From contig DDSQ01000093.1 in the NCBI GenBank assembly GCA_002343845.1, positions 5,771 to 10,897 of the forward strand: a stretch of 5,127 bases of DNA. The letters run 5' to 3'. The notes under the pieces were generated by a model, which was given only the letters and a program-made list of their open reading frames with translations, made no database searches and had not been told where the DNA came from. The stretch comes from Planctomycetes bacterium UBA2386 (lineage in GTDB: Bacteria > Planctomycetota > UBA1135 > UBA2386). Position numbers and translations under genes: made by a program. This document shows positions 1-5,127 of the stretch, piece after piece. Each line of letters starts with the position of its first letter. Position 1 is the stretch's first letter.

Positions 1-800
1 TGCGCGAGTTCGAGCGCCGCGGCCTGCCGCTGACGGTGTTCGGCGTGAGCATGGCGCTGGAACGCTGCCCCGAGGTGACAGCCGCCTTCGTGGAGCTGGG
101 CCACGAGATCGCCTGCCACGGCTGGCGCTGGATCCACTACCAGAACGTCGACGAGGCCACCGAGCGCGATCACATGGCGCGTGGCCTCGAGGCCATCGAG
201 CGCCTGACCGGCGCGCCGCGCGGCAGCGCCGGCGGGGTGCACGGGCTGGGCTGGTACACGGGGCGCGACAGCCCCAACACCCGGCGCCTGGTCGCCGACC
301 GCGGCGGCTTCGCCTACGACAGCGATTACTACGGCGACGACCTGCCGTTCTGGCTGCAGGTGCGCCGCACCGACGGCTCGCTGGCGCCGCACCTGGTCGT
401 GCCCTACACGCTGGACTGCAACGACATGCGCTTCGCGCTGCCGCAGGGCTTCAGCCACGGCGACGAGTTCTTCGAGTACCTGCGCGACGCGTTCGACGTC
501 CACTACGCCGAGGGGGGCCGCGAGACGGCCGCCACCGGACCCATCCGCCACGCGAGCGTCGGCCAGCGGCCGGGCGCCGGCCGCGGCGATCCGCTCGCCG
601 GCCGCGGCGGCCCCTCGATGATGAGCGTCGGCATGCACTGCCGGCTGCTCGGCCGGCCGGGCCGCCTGCGCGCGCTGCAGCGCTTCCTCGACCACGTCCA
701 GCGCCACGACGGCGTGTGGATCACACGGCGCATCGACATCGCGCGGCACTGGCAGCGCGAGCATCCCTTCGACGCCGCCACGGCCTTCGTGTGGGCCTGA
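1..800 (+). CDS. puuE: Allantoinase PuuE, 3' part (N-terminus outside window)
   Basis: The reading frame is open from base 3 and ends with TGA at 798-800, giving 265 visible residues. The family is usually a little over 300 residues, so roughly the first 80-100 residues are missing. PuuE is a cytosolic, polysaccharide-deacetylase-fold (NodB-like) allantoinase that hydrolyses S-allantoin to allantoate; it is unrelated to the amidohydrolase-type AllB. Recognisable family blocks are LPLTVFGVSMALE, HEIACHGWRWIHYQ, GWYTGRDSPNTRRL, LVVPYTLDCNDMRF, FEYLRDAFDVHYAEG, MMSVGMHCRLLGRPGR and VWITRRIDIARHW. The gene sits 15 bases upstream of the uraD-allC fusion, in pathway-consistent company. Two stretches look inserted compared with the family as I remember it: a short one before GWYTGR (about 213-245) and a longer Gly/Arg/Pro-rich one between YAEG and MMSVG (about 516-617). 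Frame and flanking motifs are intact on both sides, so I call a gene rather than a pseudogene, but catalytic activity is not assured. A chitin or peptidoglycan deacetylase is unlikely given the allantoinase-specific blocks. Confidence 0.92.
   Translation, partial: REFERRGLPLTVFGVSMALERCPEVTAAFVELGHEIACHGWRWIHYQNVDEATERDHMARGLEAIERLTGAPRGSAGGVHGLGWYTGRDSPNTRRLVADRGGFAYDSDYYGDDLPFWLQVRRTDGSLAPHLVVPYTLDCNDMRFALPQGFSHGDEFFEYLRDAFDVHYAEGGRETAATGPIRHASVGQRPGAGRGDPLAGRGGPSMMSVGMHCRLLGRPGRLRALQRFLDHVQRHDGVWITRRIDIARHWQREHPFDAATAFVWA
516..617 (+). repeat. In-frame palindromic/repeat-bearing insertion inside puuE
   Basis: This stretch encodes about 34 residues rich in Gly, Arg, Pro and Ala, where PuuE proteins, as I recall them, have only a short linker of about 10 residues. 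It holds a perfect 8-base inverted repeat, GCGGCCGG at 566-573 and CCGGCCGC at 577-584, around a 3-base loop. A second inverted repeat is CGGCGA at 584-589 with TCGCCG at 595-600. A 14-base direct repeat, CGCCGGCCGCGGCG, occurs at 575-588 and 596-609, a 21-base period that keeps frame. The boundaries are approximate. It could be a palindromic element captured in the gene, a local slippage expansion, or simply a lineage-specific loop. Confidence 0.5.
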
Positions 801-815
801 AGCCCGGACCCCGAG

Positions 816-2603
816 ATGAGCACCCTGACCCTCGACCACCTCAATGCCGCGACGCAGGAGGCCTTCACCGCACTGCTGGACGGTGTCTACGAGCACTCGC
901 CGTGGATCGCCCGCGAGGCCTGGGCGCGCCGCCCCTTCGCGACGCTGGCCGCGCTGAAGCTCGCGCTCGCGCGGGTCGTCCGCGAGGCCGGCCGCGAGCG
1001 CCAGCTCGAGCTCGTCCGCGCGCATCCGGAGCTGGCGGGCAAGGCGATGGTCGCGCGCGCGCTGACGGCCGACTCGACGAACGAGCAGAACGCTGCCGGC
1101 CTGACGGCGTGCACGCCGGCGGAGTTCGCCCGGCTGCAGCAGCTCAACGCCGACTACCGCGCGACCTTCGGCTGGCCCTTCATCCTGGCCGTGCGCGGGC
1201 CACGCGGCAGCGGGCTGACCCGCGGGCAGATCATCGAGAGCTTCGCGCGCCGGCTCGCCGCCCACCCCGATGCCGAACTCGCCGAGTGCCTGCGCCACAT
1301 CCACCGCATCGCCGAGCTGCGATTGAACGATCGGTTCGGCGCCGTGCCGACCTTCGGCAACCAGGTGCTCGACGCGGCCGAGCTGCTCGCGCGGCACAGC
1401 GACCCGGGCTTCGCCGAACGCGGCGAGCTGACGGTGACGTACCTGACGCCGGCGCACCGCAACTGCCAGGCGCAGCTGCAGCGCTGGATGAGCGACTGCG
1501 GCTTCGACGAGATCGCCGTCGACGCGGTCGGCAACGTCGTGGGCGTCTATCACGGCCAGGACCGCGGCGCGCGCCGGCTGCTGACCGGCAGTCACTTCGA
1601 CACGGTGCGCAACGGCGGGCGCTACGACGGCCGGCTCGGCATCCTGGTGCCCCTGGTCGCGGTGCGCGAGCTGCACCGCGCGGCACGACGGCTGCCCTTC
1701 GGCATCGAGCTGGTCGCCATCGCCGAGGAGGAGGGCCAGCGCTACAAGGCCGGCTTCCTCGGCTCGGGTGCGCTGACCGGCCGCTTCGACCCCGCCTGGC
1801 TCGACCAGCCCGACGCCGACGGCATCACGATGCGCGAGGCGATGCGCGAGGCCGGCCTGCCGGCCACGTTGCGCGCCATCGCCGCCTGCCGGCGCGACCC
1901 GCGCCGCTACCTCGGCTTCGTCGAGGTCCACATCGAGCAGGGCCCCGTGCTCGCCGCGCTGGACCTGCCGCTGGGCGTGGTCACCTCGATCAACGGCGCG
2001 GTGCGCCTGCTCTGCGAGATCCAGGGGCAGGCGGCGCACGCCGGCACGACGCCGATGGGCCAGCGGCGCGATGCCGCGGCCGCGGCGGCCGAACTGCTGC
2101 TCTACGTCGAGAAGCGCGCCAGCGCGGTGCCGGAGACGGTCGGCACCGTGGGGCAACTGCTGGTGCCGTCGGGCTCGGTCAACGTGATCCCGGGGCGCGT
2201 GCAGTTCAGCCTGGACCTGCGTGCGACGACGAACGCGGCACGCGACGCCCTGGAAGGCGACGTGCTGGCCGAGCTGCAGCGCATCTGCTGGCGGCGCGGC
2301 CTGACCTCCACGGTGGAACGCACGATGGCCGTCGACGCCGCGCCGAGCGCGCCCGCCTGGCAGCAGCGCTGGGAACGCGCGGTCGCCGCGCTGGGCCTGC
2401 CGGTTCACCGCATGCCCAGCGGTGCCGGGCACGACGCGATGATGCTGCACGAGCTGATGCCGCAGGCGATGCTGTTCATGCGCGGGGGCAACAGCGGCAT
2501 CAGCCACAACCCGCTGGAGACGATCACCAACGACGACGCGCAGCTGTGCGTGCAGGCCTTCCAGCACCTGCTGGAGCAGCTGGCGCAGGAGGGGCTCGCG
2601 TGA
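816..2603 (+). CDS. Bifunctional OHCU decarboxylase / allantoate amidohydrolase (UraD-AllC fusion)
   Basis: This 595-residue cytosolic protein carries two enzymes of urate breakdown. Residues about 5-170 are UraD, which decarboxylates 2-oxo-4-hydroxy-4-carboxy-5-ureidoimidazoline to S-allantoin. The YEHSPWIAR and AHPELAGK blocks are present. H70, E90 (in STNEQNAAGL) and R164 keep the spacing of the catalytic His67, Glu87 and Arg161 recalled for the vertebrate enzyme. Residues about 176-590 are AllC, an M20/M28-superfamily di-metal amidohydrolase acting on allantoate. Its metal and catalytic signatures are intact: H260 and D262 in GSHFDTV, D271 in GGRYDG, E304-E306 in EEEGQRY, H372 in VHIEQGP, H408 in AAHAGTTPM, N456, R469 and H564 in SGISHNPLE. 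The ATG lies 15 bases after puuE with only a weak GGA at 806-808, so the gene may rely partly on read-through from puuE. The same fusion is known in Burkholderiales as an annotated bifunctional family. The domain junction has locally atypical codons (1320-1335). Confidence 0.95.
   Translation: MSTLTLDHLNAATQEAFTALLDGVYEHSPWIAREAWARRPFATLAALKLALARVVREAGRERQLELVRAHPELAGKAMVARALTADSTNEQNAAGLTACTPAEFARLQQLNADYRATFGWPFILAVRGPRGSGLTRGQIIESFARRLAAHPDAELAECLRHIHRIAELRLNDRFGAVPTFGNQVLDAAELLARHSDPGFAERGELTVTYLTPAHRNCQAQLQRWMSDCGFDEIAVDAVGNVVGVYHGQDRGARRLLTGSHFDTVRNGGRYDGRLGILVPLVAVRELHRAARRLPFGIELVAIAEEEGQRYKAGFLGSGALTGRFDPAWLDQPDADGITMREAMREAGLPATLRAIAACRRDPRRYLGFVEVHIEQGPVLAALDLPLGVVTSINGAVRLLCEIQGQAAHAGTTPMGQRRDAAAAAAELLLYVEKRASAVPETVGTVGQLLVPSGSVNVIPGRVQFSLDLRATTNAARDALEGDVLAELQRICWRRGLTSTVERTMAVDAAPSAPAWQQRWERAVAALGLPVHRMPSGAGHDAMMLHELMPQAMLFMRGGNSGISHNPLETITNDDAQLCVQAFQHLLEQLAQEGLA
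2587..2592 (+). promoter_or_regulatory. Strong Shine-Dalgarno for the M20 gene
   Basis: AGGAGG lies inside the last codons of the uraD-allC fusion, 7 bases ahead of the GTG at 2600. This decides the start of the M20 gene: the GTG overlaps the upstream TGA stop as GTGA (2600-2603), a classic translational-coupling arrangement. The same open frame runs upstream to about 716, but that part is Arg/Ala/Pro-rich shadow sequence. Confidence 0.85.
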
Positions 2604-3841
2604 ACCCGCCGTACGACCAGCTCGACGCCTGGGTCGATGCCCACTTCGACGAGGAGCTGCGCTTCCTGCAGGCGCTGGTGCGCGTGCCCACCGACACGCC
2701 GCCCGGCGACAACGCGCCGCACGCGGCCGCCACGGCGCGTCTGCTCGAGGCCTTCGGCTACACGGCCGAGGCCCATCCGGTGCCCTCCGACGTGGTGCGT
2801 GCCGCCGGGCTGCAGTCGATCACCAACCTGATCGTGCGGCGCCGCTTCGGCCCGGGCGGGCCGACGCTGGCCCTGAACGCCCACGGCGACGTCGTGCCGC
2901 CCGGCGACGGCTGGACACACGACCCCTACGGCGGCGAGATCGTCGACGGCCGGCTCTACGGGCGCGCCGCCGCGGTCAGCAAGAGCGACTTCGCGACCTA
3001 CACCTTCGCGACGCGGGCGGTCGAGGCCGTCGCGGCGGCGGGCGGCGCGGCGCTGAAGGGCGCGGTCGAGCTGCACTTCACCTACGACGAGGAGTTCGGC
3101 GGCGAACTCGGGCCCGGCTGGCTGCTCGGGCACGGGCTGACGCGGCCGGACCTGCTGATCGCCGCGGGCTTCGGCTACCAGGTCGTCACGGCCCACAACG
3201 GCTGCCTGCAGCTCGAGCTGACGCTGCACGGCGTCGCCTCGCACGCCGCGTACCCGGACACCGGCGTCGACGCGCTGCAGGCGGCGCACCAGGTGCTCGG
3301 CGCGCTGTATGCGCACAACACGCTGCTGCGCACGCGGCGCTCGCAGGTGGCGGGCATCACGCATCCGTACCTGAACGTCGGCTGGATCCAGGGCGGCAGC
3401 AACACCAACGTCGTGCCGGGAAAGGTGGTGATCCGGCTGGACCGCCGCATGATTCCCGAGGAGGACCCGGCCGCGGTCGAGGCCGAGGTGCGCGCGCTGG
3501 TCGAGCGCGCCGCCGCAGCCTCCCCTGGCGTGCGGCTGGAGATCCGCCGGCTGCTGCTGGCCCGCGCGCTGACACCGCTGCCGGGCAACGCGCCGCTGGT
3601 GCAGGCCATCCAGCGCCACGGCCAGGCCGTCTTCGGCGAGCCGATCCCGCAGAGCGGCACGCCGCTGTACACCGACGTGCGCCTGTACGGCGAGCGCGGC
3701 GTGCCGGCGGTGATCTACGGCGCCGGGCCGCGGACGGTGCCGGAGTCGAACGCCAAGCGCGCCGACGAGCACCTGCTGCTGGAGGACCTGCGGCGCGCCA
3801 CCAAGGTGATCGCCCGCACCGTGCTGGACGTGCTCTCGTGA
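2600..3841 (+). CDS. M20-family amidohydrolase/peptidase (ArgE/DapE-like), substrate unknown, atypical metal site
   Basis: This 413-residue cytosolic protein (no signal peptide) is a normal length for the ArgE/DapE/ACY1 branch of M20. The fold is catalytic (about 1-185), dimerisation lid (about 200-310), then catalytic again. Matching blocks are LALNAHGDVVPPGDGW with H95 and D97, IVDGRLYGR, TYDEEFGGE with the catalytic Glu pair E164-E165, the lid segment GVASHAAYPDTGVDAL with H215, NTNVVPGKV with N270, and IRLDRRMIPEEDP. Several usual metal ligands look replaced. The bridging Asp of the GRGxxDxKG motif falls on V126 (GRAAAVSKSD, with D130 four residues later). The Glu/Asp of the EPTG-like turn falls on A189. 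The C-terminal His of the AHxxDE motif falls on K386 (NAKRADEH). These alignments are mine, from memory. Start is GTG with a strong ribosome-binding site, overlapping the uraD-allC stop by 4 bases. Context suggests a ureide, ureido acid or carbamoyl compound as substrate, but that is inference; a general N-acyl-amino-acid hydrolase is equally possible. Confidence 0.88.
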   Translation: MNPPYDQLDAWVDAHFDEELRFLQALVRVPTDTPPGDNAPHAAATARLLEAFGYTAEAHPVPSDVVRAAGLQSITNLIVRRRFGPGGPTLALNAHGDVVPPGDGWTHDPYGGEIVDGRLYGRAAAVSKSDFATYTFATRAVEAVAAAGGAALKGAVELHFTYDEEFGGELGPGWLLGHGLTRPDLLIAAGFGYQVVTAHNGCLQLELTLHGVASHAAYPDTGVDALQAAHQVLGALYAHNTLLRTRRSQVAGITHPYLNVGWIQGGSNTNVVPGKVVIRLDRRMIPEEDPAAVEAEVRALVERAAAASPGVRLEIRRLLLARALTPLPGNAPLVQAIQRHGQAVFGEPIPQSGTPLYTDVRLYGERGVPAVIYGAGPRTVPESNAKRADEHLLLEDLRRATKVIARTVLDVLS

Positions 3842-3845
3842 TCGA

Positions 3846-3873
3846 GCGCCCCCCGCTGGTGCGCGCGGGGCGC
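3846..3873 (+). terminator. GC-rich hairpin just after the M20 gene, no T-tract
   Basis: CCCCGC at 3851-3856 pairs with GCGGGG at 3865-3870 around an 8-base loop. GCG at 3846-3848 pairs with CGC at 3871-3873 across a 2-base bulge. An alternative 7-base pairing is GCGCCCC at 3846-3852 with GGGGCGC at 3867-3873. It begins 4 bases after the TGA. There is no run of T after it, so it is not a canonical intrinsic terminator. It may instead stabilise the upstream mRNA or partially attenuate transcription into the transporter genes. Confidence 0.4.
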
Positions 3874-3885
3874 CGCAGCCGCGCA

Positions 3886-3920
3886 CGGCAATTGCACAAT
3901 CCCGAACCGGATTCCATCGA
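3886..3920 (+). promoter_or_regulatory. Candidate internal promoter/operator ahead of the transporter genes
   Basis: This is the most AT-rich short stretch in the window. It contains an 8-base palindrome GCAATTGC at 3888-3895 overlapping an inverted repeat ATTGCACAAT at 3891-3900. TTGCAC at 3892-3897 matches 4 of 6 positions of a -35 box, but the sequence about 17 bases on (TTCCAT, 3912-3917) is a poor -10. I see a plausible regulator-binding site or weak promoter between the enzyme genes and the transporter genes, nothing stronger. Confidence 0.25.
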
Positions 3921-3928
3921 GAACTGCC

Positions 3929-3934
3929 AGGAGA
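3929..3934 (+). promoter_or_regulatory. Shine-Dalgarno deciding the binding-protein start
   Basis: AGGAGA sits 8 bases before the ATG at 3943. The reading frame is open further upstream to a GTG at 3838, but that GTG has no ribosome-binding site and would place about 35 charged residues before the signal peptide, so 3943 is the start. Confidence 0.85.
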
Positions 3935-3942
3935 ACCCCCCG

Positions 3943-4977
3943 ATGAGCTTCGCTTCCGTCACCCGCCGCACCGTGCTGGCCGCCGCCACCGCCTTCGCGC
4001 TGGCCCCGGCCATGGCCCAGACCCCGATCAAGTTCCAGCTCGACTGGCGCTTCGAGGGCCCGGCGGCGCTGTTCCTCGCCTCGGCCGCGAAGGGCCACTA
4101 CAAGGCCGCCGGCCTGGACGTGACCATCGACGCCGGCAACGGCTCGGGCGGCACGGTCACGCGCGTCGCGTCGGGCACCTACGACATGGGCTTCGCCGAC
4201 ATGGCCGCGCTGATGGAGTTCCACGCGAACAACCCGGACGCCCCGAACAAGCCGGTGGCCGTGATGATGGTCTACAACAACACGCCGGCCGCGGTGCTGA
4301 CGCTGAAGAAGTCCGGCATCACCAAGCCGGCCGACCTGAGCGGCCGCAAGCTCGGTGCGCCCGGCTTCGACGCCGGCCGCCGGGCCTTCCCGATCTTCGC
4401 CAAGGCCAATGGCATCGGCAACGTCACCTGGACCAGCATGGACCCGCCGCTGCGCGAGACGATGCTCGCCCGCGGCGACGTCGACGCGATCACCGGCTTC
4501 TCGTTCACCTCGATCCTCAACCTCGAGGCGCGCAACGTGCCCGCGGCCGACATCGTCGTGCTGCCCTACGCGGCGCACGGCGTGAAGCTCTACGGCAACG
4601 TCGTCATCGCCCACCCGAAGCTGATCCAGTCGAACCCGGCGGCGGTCAAGGCCTTCCTCGCGGCCTTCACCAAGGGTGCCAAGGAAGTGATGGCCAACCC
4701 GGACGCCGCGATCGACTACGTCAAGGCGCGCGACGGCATCATCAACGTCGAGCTCGAGAAGCGCCGCCTGCGCATGGCCATCGACTCCGTCGTCGCCAGC
4801 CCCGACGCCCGCGCCGAGGGCTTCGGCCAGGTCGTGCCGGGCCGGCTCGCGCTGATGGCCTCGCAGGTGTCGGACGCGTACGGGACGAAGACGCGCGTCG
4901 ACCCGAACGCGGTGTGGAACGGCAGCTTCCTGCCGTCCAAGGCCGAGCTGAACATCCTGCCGCCGGCCAAGAAGTAA
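3943..4977 (+). CDS. ABC transporter substrate-binding protein, NMT1/THI5-like (SsuA/TauA type)
   Basis: This 344-residue periplasmic protein begins with an export signal. A TRRTVL motif (residues 7-12), resembling a twin-arginine signal though without the full consensus, is followed by a hydrophobic Ala-rich core and a probable cleavage site after AMA (residue 25, before Q26). The mature part shows the NMT1/THI5 family pattern: KFQLDWRFEG (30-39), AAKGHYKAAGLDVTI with a following Gly-rich GNGSGG loop, GTYDMGFADMAAL, then GITKPADLSGRKLGAPGF (125-142). No cysteine is visible in the mature chain, so the CCCFC signature of the eukaryotic THI5 pyrimidine synthases is absent and this is a binding protein. 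Such proteins bind nitrate, sulfonates, pyrimidines, thiamine precursors and related small molecules; sequence alone does not tell which. Its position after ureide enzymes suggests a purine-derived nitrogen compound. It is followed after 118 bases by what looks like its ATPase gene. Confidence 0.93.
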   Translation: MSFASVTRRTVLAAATAFALAPAMAQTPIKFQLDWRFEGPAALFLASAAKGHYKAAGLDVTIDAGNGSGGTVTRVASGTYDMGFADMAALMEFHANNPDAPNKPVAVMMVYNNTPAAVLTLKKSGITKPADLSGRKLGAPGFDAGRRAFPIFAKANGIGNVTWTSMDPPLRETMLARGDVDAITGFSFTSILNLEARNVPAADIVVLPYAAHGVKLYGNVVIAHPKLIQSNPAAVKAFLAAFTKGAKEVMANPDAAIDYVKARDGIINVELEKRRLRMAIDSVVASPDARAEGFGQVVPGRLALMASQVSDAYGTKTRVDPNAVWNGSFLPSKAELNILPPAKK

Positions 4978-4980
4978 GCC

Positions 4981-4999
4981 CCGGCAGGCGGCCTGCCGG
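4981..4999 (+). repeat. Perfect hairpin after the binding-protein gene
   Basis: CCGGCAGG (4981-4988) is followed by the 3-base loop CGG and its exact complement CCTGCCGG (4992-4999), starting 3 bases after the TAA. There is no T-tract, so intrinsic termination is doubtful. In transporter operons such a structure commonly protects the abundant binding-protein message from 3' exonucleases and lowers expression of the distal ATPase and permease genes; that role here is inference. Confidence 0.6.
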
Positions 5000-5023
5000 C
5001 AACCGCCCCGCAGGGCGGCTGCC
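4998..5023 (+). repeat. Second hairpin, overlapping and related to the first
   Basis: CCGCCC (5003-5008) pairs with GGGCGG (5013-5018) around a 4-base loop. After an A/C mismatch, GGCA (4998-5001) pairs with TGCC (5020-5023). The outer arm uses bases 4998-4999 of the preceding hairpin, so the fully extended forms compete. GCAGGCGGCCTGCC (4984-4997) and GCAGGGCGGCTGCC (5010-5023) are near-copies 26 bases apart, suggesting duplication of one unit. A further 10-base palindrome, GCCCGCGGGC, follows at 5021-5030. Confidence 0.5.
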
Positions 5024-5085
5024 CGCGGGCCGCCGGGGCGCGCGCCGCGGCACTCCCCCGCCCTGCCTCGCCGACACGACACCCT

Positions 5086-5089
5086 GGAG
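5086..5089 (+). promoter_or_regulatory. Shine-Dalgarno for the last, truncated gene
   Basis: GGAG lies 6 bases before the GTG at 5096 and supports that codon as the start of the next gene. Confidence 0.6.
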
Positions 5090-5095
5090 CCGACC

Positions 5096-5127
5096 GTGAC
5101 GACCCCCTTCGTCGACTTCCGCAACGT
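5096..5127 (+). CDS. Probable ABC transporter ATP-binding protein, first 10 codons only
   Basis: The frame from GTG reads MTTPFVDFRNV before the window ends. The FVDFRNV pattern is typical of the first beta strand of SsuB/TauB-type nucleotide-binding subunits, which precedes the Walker A motif (outside the window). A gene in this position after an NMT1-like binding protein is most often its ATPase. GTG start, GGAG ribosome-binding site and open frame support a real gene; the identity rests on ten residues and context. Confidence 0.65.
   Translation, partial: MTTPFVDFRN

Noticed and set aside
716..2599. Long open + frame running through the uraD-allC gene and into the M20 gene
   Set aside because: Its product before 2600 is an Arg/Ala/Pro/Gly-rich string with no domain, while the overlapping frame encodes clear UraD and AllC motifs. 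It is a high-GC shadow; only the part from 2600 is real.
2405..3886. Reverse-strand open frame of about 490 codons opposite the M20 gene
   Set aside because: The product is rich in Arg, Val, His, Gly and Gln with no recognisable motif, mirrors the codon structure of the + gene, and no ribosome-binding site or domain supports it.
3887..3895. Sigma-54 type promoter (GG...GC) near the AT-rich patch
   Set aside because: The GG and GC doublets are separated by 5 bases rather than the required 10.
3838..3942. Earlier GTG start for the binding protein
   Set aside because: No ribosome-binding site of its own, and the extension would precede a signal peptide; AGGAGA before the ATG at 3943 fits.
4981..5040. 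Rho-independent terminator after the binding-protein gene
   Set aside because: Stable stems are present but no T-run follows, and the next gene is in the same orientation with a likely shared function.
3715..5124. Reverse-strand open frame of about 470 codons opposite the binding-protein gene
   Set aside because: Same reasons: biased composition, no motif, complete overlap with a well-supported + gene that has a signal peptide and family blocks.

Overview
The window is very GC-rich (estimated by eye at around 70% or more), with codon third positions almost all G or C. It is packed with forward-strand genes, and nothing on the reverse strand looks real. The base composition, the protein sequences and the architecture (a fused UraD/AllC protein next to a PuuE-type allantoinase) suggest a Burkholderiales betaproteobacterium, perhaps of the Rubrivivax/Leptothrix/Roseateles kind. 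That taxonomic call is inference; no marker gene is present.

Layout, left to right, all on +. (1) 1-800: the 3' part of puuE, a polysaccharide-deacetylase-fold allantoinase whose N-terminus lies outside the window. (2) 816-2603: one gene for a fused OHCU decarboxylase (UraD) and allantoate amidohydrolase (AllC). (3) 2600-3841: an M20-family amidohydrolase, overlapping its upstream neighbour by 4 bases and probably translationally coupled to it. (4) 3842-3942: a short gap with a GC hairpin and a locally AT-richer palindromic stretch. (5) 3943-4977: an exported NMT1/THI5-like ABC transporter substrate-binding protein. (6) 4978-5095: a gap with two related hairpins. (7) 5096-5127: the first codons of a gene that is probably the ABC transporter ATPase. 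No gene-free stretch exceeds about 120 bases. I see no tRNA, rRNA, CRISPR array or insertion sequence.

Together the genes form a purine (ureide) catabolism locus. UraD makes S-allantoin from OHCU, PuuE opens allantoin to allantoate, and AllC hydrolyses allantoate with release of ammonia. The M20 protein is a further hydrolase of unknown substrate. The ABC system probably imports a purine- or ureide-related nitrogen source, inferred only from position.

The main oddities are as follows. The M20 protein appears to have lost several canonical metal ligands while keeping the catalytic Glu pair. PuuE carries an in-frame, palindrome- and repeat-containing insertion in a normally short loop. The fusion joins two pathway steps that are not consecutive. 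Paired hairpins lie between the binding-protein gene and the ATPase gene. I found no clear evidence of a wholly new system; the locus is mostly a recognisable ureide pathway.
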